NCBI GenBank assembly: GCA_030649935.1
Contig: JAUSFN010000029.1
Coordinates: 1 to 58,022, forward strand
Reading direction: 5' to 3'
Length of the DNA stretch: 58,022 bases
From: Candidatus Planktophila sp.
GTDB lineage: Bacteria > Actinomycetota > Actinomycetes > Nanopelagicales > Nanopelagicaceae
The translations under genes and the position numbers were made by a program. This document shows positions 37,934-47,816 of this stretch, piece by piece (the first letter of the stretch is position 1; every line of letters begins with the position of its first letter). Under the pieces are notes generated by a model, which saw only the letters and a program-made list of their open reading frames with translations, was not told where the DNA came from and did no database searches.

Positions 37934-38119
37934 TTAACGCGTAACTTTGCCAGCTTTAAGGCATGATGTACACACATTTTGGCGCTGAGGTGTTGAGCCG
38001 ACCATTGTGCGCACACGCTGAATATTTGGATTCCAGCGACGACGCGTTTTTACCTGTGAGTGGGAAACGTTATTGCCAAAACTTGGTCCTTTGTTACAAA
38101 TATCGCATGTTGCTGCCAC
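37934..38119 (-). CDS. rpmB: 50S ribosomal protein L28
   Basis: Ribosomal protein of 61 residues. N-terminal CDICNKGPSFGNNVSHS and the central RRRWNPNIQRVR are characteristic of L28; a second CxxC (VCTSC) makes it the zinc-binding (C+) form. The start is a GTG with AAGGAG about 8 bases before it. It has its own promoter region in the 253-base gap shared with cydA. Confidence 0.97.
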   Translation of the reverse strand: MAATCDICNKGPSFGNNVSHSQVKTRRRWNPNIQRVRTMVGSTPQRQNVCTSCLKAGKVTR

Positions 38120-38251
38120 AGTGGTACTCCTTTTTAGATCTAGTTTTGAGTGCAGAGTCCATTACAGACAGGGCGAAAGGGTATCGCGAGGGGGTGGGAG
38201 TACGCCAATCCGCAGATATTGAAGGGCTGGCTCTCAATCAAATGGCCTGAA

Positions 38252-38263
38252 TTTACGCGTAAA
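38252..38263. promoter_or_regulatory. Perfect 12-base palindrome in the rpmB/cydA gap
   Basis: TTTACGCGTAAA is a perfect palindrome 110 bases before the cydA start. The half-site TTTACGC recurs upstream of hup and smc and in the importer/recA gap. The rest of the 253-base gap (38120-38372) shows no gene or RNA that could be recognised. Confidence 0.45.
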
Positions 38264-38372
38264 AAAACCTTAGTGAGTGCTGCCACAGGGAAATTAAATG
38301 AGAAATTCTCTGATATCACACAAGATTGGAACCGAGCCGGTAGAGCGGTTCAGACCTAGGGGAAAACGTTTC

Positions 38373-39776
38373 ATGGAAGCTTTAGATCTAGCGCGGTGGC
38401 AGTTTGCAATAGTAACTGTTTATCACTTTTTATTCGTTCCAATCACAATTGGAATGTCATTTCTAGTCGCAGGATTGCATACAGCCTGGTATCGCACGGG
38501 CAAGTTGCAATACCTTCGCGCCACTAAGTTTTTCGGAAAACTATTTCTAATAAACTTCGCAATTGGAGTTGCAACTGGAATTGTTCAGGAGTTCCAATTT
38601 GGAATGAACTGGTCTTCCTATAGCCGATTTGTAGGAGATATTTTCGGGGCTCCGCTAGCTATCGAGGGTCTTCTTGCATTTTTCCTTGAGAGCACATTTC
38701 TTGGGCTTTGGATTTTTGGATGGGACCGCCTTCCTAAGAAGTTACATCTTGCCTCAATCTGGTTAGCAGCAACTGGAACATTGTTATCTGCCTACTTTAT
38801 TTTGGCCGCTAATGCGTGGATGCAACATCCAGTTGGTTTTGTTTATAATCCCGAAAAAAACCGCGCTGAGTTAACGGATATCGTTGAAGTTCTTACTCAG
38901 AAAACTGCACTTGCGACTTTCTTCCATACTATTCCGGCGGCGGCCTTTACTGGTGGTGCATTTATCGCAGGAATTTCGGCGTATTTAATTATTAAGGGTA
39001 AAGATCTAAAGATGTCGCGCTCAACATTTAAACTTGGCGCGATAACTATGCTCATTAGTTTTGTTTTCGTCAGCGTCTCGGGTGATCTGACTTCTCGTAT
39101 CATGACTGAACAACAGCCAATGAAGATGGCTGCCGCTGAGGCGCTCTACACGACTCAAGCGTCAGCGCCTTTCTCTCTGCTTACAATCGGCACGCTCGAT
39201 GGATCTAAATCCGTATTTCAGATTGGTATTCCATCACTGCTTTCATTTTTATCTACAGGTGACTTTAACGGGGTAGTAGAGGGAGTCAATGATCTAGAGG
39301 CGAAGTATGACAAGCAGTATGGTGAAGGCAATTACACGCCTAATATTCCGCTGGCATATTGGTCGTTTAGATTGATGATCGGTTTCGGAGCTATAGGTGC
39401 ATTTTTCGCACTCCTTGCACTCTGGCAGATGCGAAAGGGTGGTACGCCTAGGGGTATGTGGTTTGCTCCAGCGATGTTCTCACTTCCATTTTTGCCATTA
39501 CTTGCAAACTCATTTGGTTGGATTTTTACCGAAATCGGTCGTCAACCATGGGCCGTTTTTGGTCTCATTAAAACTGCCGATGGCGTAAGTACGGTTGTAT
39601 CTGCCGGGGCAGTTCTCTTCACAATGATTGCCTTTACGCTTTTGTACGGTGTATTGGCATTTATCGAGGTTGGTCTTATTGTGCGAGTAATTAAAATCGG
39701 TCCCACAGAAGAACATGATTACGCCGATCCACACATAGGTGGTTCTGCCGACAAACCCCTAGTGATGTCCTACTAA
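38373..39776 (+). CDS. cydA: Cytochrome bd ubiquinol/menaquinol oxidase subunit I
   Basis: Heme-bearing subunit of the high-affinity terminal oxidase. The N-terminus MEALDLARWQFAIVTVYHFLF carries the heme b595 histidine (residue 18, equivalent to E. coli His19); the GRQPW quinol-side motif is present near the C-terminus. About nine membrane helices; 467 residues, a short Q-loop form. The frame is open to 38298, but ATG 38373 has AGGGGA 9 bases before it. First gene of cydABDC. Confidence 0.96.
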   Translation: MEALDLARWQFAIVTVYHFLFVPITIGMSFLVAGLHTAWYRTGKLQYLRATKFFGKLFLINFAIGVATGIVQEFQFGMNWSSYSRFVGDIFGAPLAIEGLLAFFLESTFLGLWIFGWDRLPKKLHLASIWLAATGTLLSAYFILAANAWMQHPVGFVYNPEKNRAELTDIVEVLTQKTALATFFHTIPAAAFTGGAFIAGISAYLIIKGKDLKMSRSTFKLGAITMLISFVFVSVSGDLTSRIMTEQQPMKMAAAEALYTTQASAPFSLLTIGTLDGSKSVFQIGIPSLLSFLSTGDFNGVVEGVNDLEAKYDKQYGEGNYTPNIPLAYWSFRLMIGFGAIGAFFALLALWQMRKGGTPRGMWFAPAMFSLPFLPLLANSFGWIFTEIGRQPWAVFGLIKTADGVSTVVSAGAVLFTMIAFTLLYGVLAFIEVGLIVRVIKIGPTEEHDYADPHIGGSADKPLVMSY

Positions 39777-39791
39777 GAAAGGAGCATGAAC

Positions 39792-40850
39792 ATGACATTT
39801 CAAACGGTGTGGTTCCTACTCATTGCAGTTCTATGGGTCGGGTATTTTATTCTTGAGGGCTTTGATTTCGGTGTTGGAATGCTTCATCGCTTTGTATCTC
39901 GTAACGAGGCAGATCGACGTGCAGTTCTGACAACGCTCGGACCGGTCTGGGATGGCAATGAGGTATGGCTACTAGTTGCAGGAGGCGCAACATTTGCAGC
40001 TTTTCCTGAATGGTATGCGACTCTCTTTAGTGGTTTCTACTTTCCGCTCTTCTTGATTCTCGTCTCACTCATTGTACGCGGTGTTGCTTTTGAGTATCGC
40101 TCAAAGTACGGCAAAGCACAGTGGAGACAACGATGGGATATCGCAATCATGGTTAGTAGCGCAATCCCAGCCCTTCTCTGGGGTGTTGCATTCGCCAATA
40201 TAGTAAAGGGCGTTCCAATAGAAAAAGCTTCCAATGGATCCCTTGAATATGTTGGCGGTTTCTTTAACTTACTTAACCCCTTCGCACTTCTTGGCGGAGT
40301 TGTCACTCTTACCGTTTTCTTAACTCATGGCGCAGTCTTCCTTTCATTAAAGACCACTGGTGAGATTCGAGAACGCTCACGTGCCATTGCTAAAACCACT
40401 GGGTTATTTGCCGCAGTATCATGTGTTGGTTTCTTGACTTGGACCAATCTCTTGTTCACTGATATTAACTCACAAGTTCTGATTCTTTCAGTGCTTGTTG
40501 CTCTCCTTTGGGTCGCAGGAATGACGGCAAACTTTGTTGGTCGCGAGGGCTGGGCATTTATATTCAACTCAGTTGCAATCGCAGCCTTTGTTTCGACACT
40601 CTTTTATGCGCTGTATCCACGCGTGATGCCTTCATCATTGGGAGCTCAATTTGATCTCACCATCACAAATGCGGCAAGCACGGATTACACCTTAAAGGTA
40701 ATGACCATTGTCGCCGTTGTTATGACACCGATTGTTCTTATATACCAGGGCTGGACCTACTGGGTATTTCGTAAGCGGGTGAGCGCCTCGCAGATCTCTA
40801 ACCCAGAACATGGCGTTCTTGATGTGGTAAGCCATATCCTGCATAAGTGA
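39792..40850 (+). CDS. cydB: Cytochrome bd oxidase subunit II
   Basis: Membrane subunit of the bd oxidase, about 352 residues with eight to nine helices. The N-terminal ILEGFDFGVGML and GPVWDGNEVWLLVAGGATFAAFP signatures are typical. Two ATGs lie at 39786 and 39792; the second is chosen because GGAG is 7 bases before it, whereas it is only one base from the first. It overlaps cydD by 4 bases. Confidence 0.96.
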   Translation: MTFQTVWFLLIAVLWVGYFILEGFDFGVGMLHRFVSRNEADRRAVLTTLGPVWDGNEVWLLVAGGATFAAFPEWYATLFSGFYFPLFLILVSLIVRGVAFEYRSKYGKAQWRQRWDIAIMVSSAIPALLWGVAFANIVKGVPIEKASNGSLEYVGGFFNLLNPFALLGGVVTLTVFLTHGAVFLSLKTTGEIRERSRAIAKTTGLFAAVSCVGFLTWTNLLFTDINSQVLILSVLVALLWVAGMTANFVGREGWAFIFNSVAIAAFVSTLFYALYPRVMPSSLGAQFDLTITNAASTDYTLKVMTIVAVVMTPIVLIYQGWTYWVFRKRVSASQISNPEHGVLDVVSHILHK

Positions 40851-42466
40851 AATCAAGTGATCTGCGGCTACTGCTCTCTCGGAGTGGTAGCCGCAGGCTT
40901 TTCTTCCTCTCAATCGCTGCTGCCACAATTTGGTCGACAGTTATTGTTTTAAGCGCACTTGTTTTATCTTCGATTATCGTTGGTATTATTAAAAAGTCCG
41001 AAGGCATTTCAACGCTACTCATTTATTTGTCATGCATTTGGTTTTTCAGAGCGCTCTTTCAAGCCCGCTTTGAATATTGGTGCAGTCTACAAGCCGTGCG
41101 TATTAAGCAAGAGATCAGAAGTGAGATCACATCGAGCCTTGATGCATTCTCAAATCTTTCGAGCTCAACTTTAAGCACGCTTCTTATTAAGGGTCTTAAC
41201 TCTCTGGATTTGTATCTAGGTCGATTTCTACCTCAACTCTTTTTCGCCTCAATCACACCTGTAGTTGTGATAGTTACGCTCTTAATTCTTGATCCCCTCT
41301 CAGGTGTGATAGCGATCCTGACTCTGCCTTTAATCCCTCTCTTTGGAGCTCTCATAGGCCGTTATACGGCAGATTCCGTTGCCAAAAAATGGCAGACCCT
41401 CGGCTTGTTGTCTCAATACTTCGAAGACTCACTACGTGGCTTTGTAACGTTAAAGATTTTTTCTCGTCTTAAGAGCCAGCCGCAGAGAATTGAAGAGATG
41501 GGGGATGAATATACAGATGAAACCATGAAAGTTCTTCGGATCTCATTTCTATCTGCCCTAGCTCTCGAACTCTGCGCAACAATCTCAGTAGCCCTGATTG
41601 CCGTTTCTATTGGATTGCGTTTAGTTGATGGCACGATTGGATTTACCTCATCTTTGGCAGTTTTAATTTTGGCACCGGAAGTCTATTTTCCACTTCGAAA
41701 TGCGGCCTCACTTTTTCACGCTTCAGCCGATGGCAGTGAGGCATTTGCCCAACTCACACATATTCAATCGCAGCGCACTGTTTCGGTAATAGAGGAACCA
41801 CATGATTTTTCTCGAGTTTCCACGCTTGAATGGAGCGACTGGTCACTCAACATTCCTGGACGAATCGATACCTTGATACGTGGTGAGGTTCTACACACCG
41901 GCGATATATTTTTTATTGTTGGTGAATCTGGAATAGGTAAGAGCACCTTTGCCCTTAATCTCCTAGGTGTTAATAACCAGGCGACCTTAGTGGCAGATGG
42001 AGTCGAAGTAACCGCCGAGCGGCGAAAATCCTGGTTCAAAAGTATTGGCTGGGTCCCGCAGAATCCTCAACTTGCACATGGGAATGTAGGCCATCAATTC
42101 ACAATCGTTGATGAGGGGTTAAGTAATGATGAAGTCACCCAAATTCTTGGACTTTGTGGATTAGCGTTAAGCGATTTACCAGAAGGTTTAGCTACTGCAA
42201 TCGGAGCTTCGGGTGAAGTTGGAAGCGCGGCATCGGGAGGACAAATTCGAAAGATTGCACTGGCGCGTGCAATCGCCGCCAAACCTCGTGTACTAATCGC
42301 CGATGAGCCAACGGCCGATTTGGATCAGGCAAGTGGCGAATCAGTAATGAAAACGCTACGAGATTATGCAAGTAATGGTGCAATCGTTATCTGTATTACA
42401 CATGATCAAAGCGTGCTCAGAGACGGAGATTTAGTTGCTACTTTTTCCAAGGCGCTCATCCAATGA
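40847..42466 (+). CDS. cydD: Thiol exporter/bd oxidase assembly ABC protein CydD
   Basis: Half of the CydDC heterodimer that exports thiols and is needed to assemble cytochrome bd. An N-terminal membrane domain of about six helices is followed by an ABC domain with Walker A GESGIGKST, signature AASGGQIRKIALARA and Walker B VLIADEPTADLD. Length 539 residues. Start is GTG 40847, within the cydB stop region. Forms one operon with cydC. Confidence 0.92.
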   Translation: MKSSDLRLLLSRSGSRRLFFLSIAAATIWSTVIVLSALVLSSIIVGIIKKSEGISTLLIYLSCIWFFRALFQARFEYWCSLQAVRIKQEIRSEITSSLDAFSNLSSSTLSTLLIKGLNSLDLYLGRFLPQLFFASITPVVVIVTLLILDPLSGVIAILTLPLIPLFGALIGRYTADSVAKKWQTLGLLSQYFEDSLRGFVTLKIFSRLKSQPQRIEEMGDEYTDETMKVLRISFLSALALELCATISVALIAVSIGLRLVDGTIGFTSSLAVLILAPEVYFPLRNAASLFHASADGSEAFAQLTHIQSQRTVSVIEEPHDFSRVSTLEWSDWSLNIPGRIDTLIRGEVLHTGDIFFIVGESGIGKSTFALNLLGVNNQATLVADGVEVTAERRKSWFKSIGWVPQNPQLAHGNVGHQFTIVDEGLSNDEVTQILGLCGLALSDLPEGLATAIGASGEVGSAASGGQIRKIALARAIAAKPRVLIADEPTADLDQASGESVMKTLRDYASNGAIVICITHDQSVLRDGDLVATFSKALIQ

Positions 42467-44022
42467 TGTTTATCGCATACTTACTTGGCGCATTCGCATT
42501 TATTGGCGGAATCGGCCTTACCATATCGAGTGCATGGTTAATCACGATGGCATCCATGCAGCCACCGATTTTGACTTTAAGCGTGGCGATTGTCTTAGTC
42601 CGTTTCTTCGGAATCTTTCGATCGGCTGCACGATATAGCGAGCGGTTAGTAAGTCATCAGGCGGTCTTTAGTCGATTAACTGCTTTGCGTGTCGGAATTT
42701 ATAAGAAGCTGAGCCAGAACTCAATTGTCGTGGCACACGTTTTTAATAGCGGCACTGCCGTTAAAAGTATTGTCGATGATGTAGAGCGCGCGCAGGAGTA
42801 TCAACTTCGGATAAAACTGCCACAATCATCGGCGGTTATTTCATTGGCATTTGGAACCTTGCTAGCTTTTTGGGTCCGCCCTGAAAGCATTGTATTTACA
42901 CTGCCAGCTTGCGCACTTCTACTGGCGCTTTTCCCAGCGCTGATTAAAAGCGGTATCGAACCAGTTGCCCGAAGTATCGAGAAGGGTGAAAACGAATATA
43001 CCCAACTTCTCGAAGGCTCAATCCATGGTGTCACCGAGGCGGCAATTTATGGATACTTGGATGAAAATGTTAAACGCACAAACGAGTTAGAGATAGAGAT
43101 TAAAGTAATGGAAGAGCAGCTTCTACGGCAGAGTTGGAGATTCTCAGCGCTCACCAATTCGCTCATTGCATTGTGTGTTGTTGGCTTTGCGTGGCTGGCA
43201 ATGACACTGACTCAAGCGCAGGCAGTCCCGGCTGTTCAGGTAACGATGCTTATCTTTATTCCACTAGTTATTTTTGAAGCGATCACAGCGTGGTACCCCA
43301 ATCTCTTTAATGCCGGAAAACTTCTCATGTCCCAACACTCCGTAGATACTTTGATGAGTTTTCCAAGTGATGAAAAGATTGGAGCAGAATTAAACTCCGC
43401 TATTACGAAAATCTCTGCAAAGAATATAACAGTTGCGTGGGATCAAGATTTTATGAAGCCAACTTCATTTGAAGTTAGCAAGGGCGAACTATTAGTTATT
43501 CGTGGTCGAAGCGGTAGTGGGAAATCGACACTCGTAATGGGTTTACTCGGGCTCTTACCGTACAAAGGCGAATTGAGATTCGATGGGCGAGACGCAAAAA
43601 ATTTTAGTGATTTGGGTGGCCGGGTAGTTGGGACGGTTCAGCGCTCACATATCTTTAATACATCGTTGCGAGAGAATTTAAAGATTGGAAACCAAAGCGC
43701 AACTGACGAAGAGTTAATTAATGTGCTAACTCTTCTTGAGCTAGATCAGCTCATTCATGAACTCCCGCATGGGCTCAATACGGTAATTGGAGATTTTGGA
43801 CGCACTATCTCTGGAGGAGAGGCTAAGCGATTATCAGTTGCGAGAGTTTTACTTTCGCAAGCCGACGTATATATCTTTGATGAACCCACCGAGCATCTCG
43901 ATGAGGAGCTAGCACAACGCATTGAGAAAAGAATTACCCAGCACCTTGCAGGCAGGATAGCAATTGTCATCACCCACAGTGGGTGGCCGAGCAGCGATAA
44001 AACTCTGGTAATGGCGCGTTAA
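42463..44022 (+). CDS. cydC: Thiol exporter/bd oxidase assembly ABC protein CydC
   Basis: Partner of CydD, 519 residues. Six membrane helices, then an ABC domain with Walker A GRSGSGKST, signature ISGGEAKRLSVARVL and Walker B VYIFDEPTEHLD. It overlaps cydD by 4 bases. The four cyd genes sit between rpmB and recG, where mycobacteria carry a DAK-type gene. Confidence 0.92.
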   Translation: MMFIAYLLGAFAFIGGIGLTISSAWLITMASMQPPILTLSVAIVLVRFFGIFRSAARYSERLVSHQAVFSRLTALRVGIYKKLSQNSIVVAHVFNSGTAVKSIVDDVERAQEYQLRIKLPQSSAVISLAFGTLLAFWVRPESIVFTLPACALLLALFPALIKSGIEPVARSIEKGENEYTQLLEGSIHGVTEAAIYGYLDENVKRTNELEIEIKVMEEQLLRQSWRFSALTNSLIALCVVGFAWLAMTLTQAQAVPAVQVTMLIFIPLVIFEAITAWYPNLFNAGKLLMSQHSVDTLMSFPSDEKIGAELNSAITKISAKNITVAWDQDFMKPTSFEVSKGELLVIRGRSGSGKSTLVMGLLGLLPYKGELRFDGRDAKNFSDLGGRVVGTVQRSHIFNTSLRENLKIGNQSATDEELINVLTLLELDQLIHELPHGLNTVIGDFGRTISGGEAKRLSVARVLLSQADVYIFDEPTEHLDEELAQRIEKRITQHLAGRIAIVITHSGWPSSDKTLVMAR

Positions 44023-44061
44023 GAGATGCAAAAGGGCTACTAGACGCGAGAGAATGCACAT

Positions 44062-46233
44062 GTGGGCAATCTCGATAACAAACTGTCAAACGTTATAGGG
44101 GATCGCACTGCAAAAGTATTGGCCGATGCATTTGGCATAAAGAGCGTTGGAGATCTCATGCGCCACTATCCACGTCGATACATGGTCCGGGGAGAGCTCT
44201 CCGATATTGCCGAACTGCATGAAGGTGATGAGGTAACAATTCTTGCGCAAGTGCATAGCTCTGCTAACCGTCCAATTCGCGGAAGGAAAGGGAGTATTTT
44301 GGAGGTGATCGTCACTGATGGTCGCGAAAAATTAGCGCTCACATTCTTTAATCAAGCCTGGCGTGAAAGAGAGTTAAAGGTTGGCAGTCAAGGTCTATTT
44401 GCTGGAAAAGTTGGAGTTTTCAATAAGCGAAAGCAGTTGGCTCATCCTGATTATCAGATGATCGCCGATGGCGCCGATGTTGAAAACGCAGTTGAAAGTT
44501 TTGCAGGAAAGTATTTGCCCGTTTATCCAGCAACCGCGAAAATGCCGTCATGGAAGATTTCACAGTGTGTAGATATGGCAATTGCCTCCTTGAATGAGGT
44601 GGAAGATTACTTGCCCGAAGAAATTAGAAGAGCGCACAATTTTCCAACCCTGAAACAGGCTCTAGTTCAAGTTCATGCACCAGTGGATTTAGATGATGCC
44701 GATGCAGCACGGGCGCGATTGACATTTGATGAAGCTTTTGTGCTGCAACTTATGTTAGTAATGCGTCGCAATGAGTTGAAGAAGCTCAACACAATTTCGC
44801 GTAAAGTTATTAATGGTGGGCTCTTAGAATCCTTTGATGCCGCGCTACCATTTGAACTCACGGCAGGTCAATTAGCCGTCATAAAAGAGATTGAAGATGA
44901 TTTATCACAGCCCCATCCCATGCACCGACTTTTACAGGGTGAAGTTGGCTCCGGTAAAACCATAGTTGCGCTCCGCGCTATGTTGGCCGTTGTTGATAGC
45001 GGAGGACAGGCAGCTCTACTTGCGCCAACTGAAGTTCTGGCGGCACAACACCTGCGCACTTTCGAAAAACTCTTAGGAGCACTAGCATTTGGAGGAACGT
45101 TAGGAAGTGCCGACAAAGCAACACGAATTACTCTCATCACTGGTTCGCAAAACGCTCCAGCACGCAAGGAGGCGATTTCATTAGCTGCAACCGGTGCGGC
45201 AGGAATTATTATCGGAACCCACGCTCTTCTTGGAGAGAAAATTGAGTTTGCTGATTTAGGTCTAATCGTTGTCGATGAGCAACATAGATTCGGTGTTGAA
45301 CAGCGTGATGCACTAAAAGTAAAGGCGCAGAAGCCGCCACACTTGTTAGTTATGACTGCGACGCCGATTCCTCGCACCGTTGCAATGACCGTATTTGGTG
45401 ATCTGGATGTCTCTACTTTGCGCGAACTACCTCTTGGACGCCAACCCATTACAACGCATGTGATACCGGCTGCGGAAAAACCGGCCTTTCTTGAGCGAGC
45501 GTGGGAGCGAATCTGCGAGGAAGTAGCAACTGGGCATCAAGCCTACGTAGTAGCACCGCGAATTGAGGCGGGTAATGATGTAAGTGCAGATATCGATTTT
45601 CTCTTCGGGCAGGAATCCACTGAAATCGCTTCGGTTAGCGAGCTCGCACCGCGCCTTGCGAATGGGGCGTTAAAAGCGGTGAGAGTTGCCGAACTACATG
45701 GTCGTCAGAGCAGCGACGTTAAAGATGCAACGATGCGGGCATTTGCTGCAGGTGAGATAGATGTCCTAGTTTCAACGACCGTCATTGAAGTGGGAGTCGA
45801 TGTTGCCAATGCCACGGTCATGGTAATTATGGATGCCGATCGCTTTGGCATTTCCCAGTTACATCAATTGCGTGGTCGCGTGGGACGTGGCACGTCACCC
45901 GGTTTATGCCTGTTAGTAACAAATACCTCCAGTGAATCTGCAGCGCGAGTACGACTCGATGCCGTGGCTGCGACCCTTGATGGCTTTGAATTATCGCGCA
46001 TAGATTTAGAACAGCGCCGAGAAGGTGACGTGCTCGGTGCAAGTCAATCAGGCACTCAGTCGCACTTAAGGTTACTTCGAGTACTTCGCGATGAGGAGTT
46101 AATTGAAAGCGCACGCGCCGATGCAGTTGGCATAATTGCTGCTTCTGCGGATTTATCTGGTTATCCTGCACTGAGGGCAGAAGTAGCACTGGTGGCAAAG
46201 AATGCCGCTACAGATTATTTAGATAAGGGTTGA
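44062..46233 (+). CDS. recG: ATP-dependent DNA helicase RecG
   Basis: Branch-migration helicase of 723 residues that reverses stalled forks. N-terminal wedge/OB domain (GDLMRHYPRRYMVRGELSD), Walker A GEVGSGKTIVALRAM, DEQH box VVDEQHRFGVEQR, TATPIPRT and the motif VI QLRGRVGRG are intact. Starts at GTG 44062. It precedes rsmD by 3 bases. Confidence 0.97.
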   Translation: MGNLDNKLSNVIGDRTAKVLADAFGIKSVGDLMRHYPRRYMVRGELSDIAELHEGDEVTILAQVHSSANRPIRGRKGSILEVIVTDGREKLALTFFNQAWRERELKVGSQGLFAGKVGVFNKRKQLAHPDYQMIADGADVENAVESFAGKYLPVYPATAKMPSWKISQCVDMAIASLNEVEDYLPEEIRRAHNFPTLKQALVQVHAPVDLDDADAARARLTFDEAFVLQLMLVMRRNELKKLNTISRKVINGGLLESFDAALPFELTAGQLAVIKEIEDDLSQPHPMHRLLQGEVGSGKTIVALRAMLAVVDSGGQAALLAPTEVLAAQHLRTFEKLLGALAFGGTLGSADKATRITLITGSQNAPARKEAISLAATGAAGIIIGTHALLGEKIEFADLGLIVVDEQHRFGVEQRDALKVKAQKPPHLLVMTATPIPRTVAMTVFGDLDVSTLRELPLGRQPITTHVIPAAEKPAFLERAWERICEEVATGHQAYVVAPRIEAGNDVSADIDFLFGQESTEIASVSELAPRLANGALKAVRVAELHGRQSSDVKDATMRAFAAGEIDVLVSTTVIEVGVDVANATVMVIMDADRFGISQLHQLRGRVGRGTSPGLCLLVTNTSSESAARVRLDAVAATLDGFELSRIDLEQRREGDVLGASQSGTQSHLRLLRVLRDEELIESARADAVGIIAASADLSGYPALRAEVALVAKNAATDYLDKG

Positions 46234-46236
46234 GCA

Positions 46237-46806
46237 TTGAGAATCATCGCTGGTGTTGCAAAGGGTCGAACATTGGGATCAGTTGCTGGATCAACTCGCC
46301 CAACATCTGACCGTGCACGCGAAGCGCTATTTTCATCTTTGGCATCTGAGTTTGGAGATTTTCTTGGTCTTCACATATTGGATCTATTTGGTGGATCAGG
46401 TGCAATTGCACTCGAAGCCCTTTCACGTGGTGCATCAACTGTGCATGTGGTTGAGAGCGAGTTTGAAGCGCAAAAAACAATTCAAAATAATTATGAATTA
46501 GTTCAGAGGAATCAACCAGCTGGAGATTTTCACCTCTATTCAATGTCGGCTCAACGCTTTGTAAGTGAAAGTGCCAAAGAAAAATATCACTTCGTCTATA
46601 TAGACCCACCATTTGATTTAGACGATAGTGAAGTAGAGGATATAGTTAGCAAATTGCACATTGCAGGTTTCCTCAAGAGCGATGCAATGGTTGCAGTAGA
46701 GCGCACCACGAGAGGATCAAAATTTAGCTGGCCTGACGGTTTTACTCCGCTCAGGCAGAGGAAGTATGGCGCAGCGACGATCTACTTCGGCAATTACGCG
46801 CCTTAA
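46237..46806 (+). CDS. rsmD: 16S rRNA (guanine(966)-N(2))-methyltransferase
   Basis: SAM-dependent methyltransferase of 189 residues. SAM-binding LDLFGGSGAIALEALSRGA and the catalytic YIDPPFDL motif are present; the N-terminus RIIAGVAKGRTL is characteristic. Start is TTG 46237 with AAGGG at a fitting distance inside the recG end. recG-rsmD-coaD is a conserved order. Confidence 0.95.
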   Translation: MRIIAGVAKGRTLGSVAGSTRPTSDRAREALFSSLASEFGDFLGLHILDLFGGSGAIALEALSRGASTVHVVESEFEAQKTIQNNYELVQRNQPAGDFHLYSMSAQRFVSESAKEKYHFVYIDPPFDLDDSEVEDIVSKLHIAGFLKSDAMVAVERTTRGSKFSWPDGFTPLRQRKYGAATIYFGNYAP

Positions 46807-46832
46807 GAATGGATAACTGCGCCATCTCTTGC

Positions 46833-46838
46833 TAGCGT
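46833..46838 (+). promoter_or_regulatory. -10 element of coaD, leaderless type
   Basis: TAGCGT ends 7 bases before the coaD ATG at 46846, in the short gap after rsmD. Confidence 0.55.
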
Positions 46839-46845
46839 TTGAACC

Positions 46846-47325
46846 ATGAAGCGTGCAGTGTGCCCTGGATCCTTTGACCCGATTACATATGGGCACCTAG
46901 ATATCATCAAACGCGCGAGTATCCATTTTGACCAAGTTGTAGTTGCGGTTCTAGAAAATCGAACTAAGTCAAGTCTTTTTACGGTTGCTGAGCGCATTGA
47001 CATGATCCGTGAAACGGTTGCAGATCTACCCAATGTGATCGTTGATTCATGGAGTGGTTTATTAGTGGACTATTGCAAAAGTAAATCGATAACTACTATC
47101 GTAAAAGGACTTCGAGCAGTTACTGATTTTGATTACGAACTTCAAATGGCGCAATTAAATCTCCAAGCCTCCGGCGTTGAAACGATGCTTATGGCGACAG
47201 CACCAGCGTATTCATTCCTATCATCTTCGATCGTAAAAGAGTTGGCACATTACGGAGGAGATGTATCAATGATGATCCCTCCAAATGTCAATGATGCGAT
47301 CAAACTTCGAGTAGACAGGAAATAG
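46846..47325 (+). CDS. coaD: Phosphopantetheine adenylyltransferase
   Basis: Penultimate step of coenzyme A synthesis. N-terminal CPGSFDPITYGHLDIIKRA (TxGH nucleotidyl-transferase motif as YGHL), FDYELQMAQLN and the YSFLSSSIVKELA signature are present. Length 159 residues. The next gene begins 0-3 bases after the stop. Confidence 0.97.
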   Translation: MKRAVCPGSFDPITYGHLDIIKRASIHFDQVVVAVLENRTKSSLFTVAERIDMIRETVADLPNVIVDSWSGLLVDYCKSKSITTIVKGLRAVTDFDYELQMAQLNLQASGVETMLMATAPAYSFLSSSIVKELAHYGGDVSMMIPPNVNDAIKLRVDRK

Positions 47326-47328
47326 TTG

Positions 47329-47811
47329 ATGGATTCAATAGAGAAATTAGCTTCTGCAATCACTTTAGTGGAGGAGGCACGTGGAGTTCCGCTCTCTGCG
47401 AGTTGCGTTATTCACCGTGGTGAAATGCTTGAGCTTCTCGATGAAGCTCGCGCTGCACTTCCTAAGGATTTTGAATCGGCTCAGAGGGTAATTTCGATGC
47501 GTGATTCAATCATAGAAGAGGGTCGTTTGAGCGCTGAGGCGATGATCTCTATGGCACGTGAAGACGTCGCGCGAATGGTCGAACAGACGTCCATTGTTCA
47601 AAATGCACGCGATGAAGCCCGTAAAATTCTTGATGATGCACGAGAACAAGGCATACAGGAAAAAGCAGAGGTTGAAGAATATATTGATGGCCGCCTTGCA
47701 ACACTTGAAGTAATCTTGAATAAGACGCAAGATGCCGTATCTCGTGGGCGTGAGCGCTTAGCTGGCGCTGGCGATAAAGATGCACTTTCACAACTCTCAG
47801 ACGCTGATTAA
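47329..47811 (+). CDS. sepIVA: SepIVA-like DivIVA-domain cell division protein
   Basis: A 160-residue, strongly coiled-coil protein rich in Glu, Ala and Arg. Residues 1-40 (SIEKLASAITLVEEARGVPLS, HRGEMLELLDEA) and the helical rest match the SepIVA family (mycobacterial Rv2927c), which helps septation and polar growth. The position just before yceD-rpmF-rnc is the same as in mycobacteria. ATG 47329 is preferred to the TTG three bases earlier. Confidence 0.75.
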   Translation: MDSIEKLASAITLVEEARGVPLSASCVIHRGEMLELLDEARAALPKDFESAQRVISMRDSIIEEGRLSAEAMISMAREDVARMVEQTSIVQNARDEARKILDDAREQGIQEKAEVEEYIDGRLATLEVILNKTQDAVSRGRERLAGAGDKDALSQLSDAD

Positions 47812-47816
47812 TTTTG

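Noticed and set aside
38150-38359. Open frame of 69 codons in the rpmB/cydA gap
   Set aside because: No ribosome binding site, overlaps the palindrome and the cydA leader, and the product resembles no family.
41920-43530. cydD and cydC considered as a generic lipid or drug ABC exporter pair
   Set aside because: Direct overlap with cydB and the conserved cydABDC order make the CydDC assignment far more likely.
44868-45449. Open frame of 193 codons antisense to recG
   Set aside because: Covers the conserved helicase motifs on the other strand; low-complexity Ser/Pro/Arg product without any family features.
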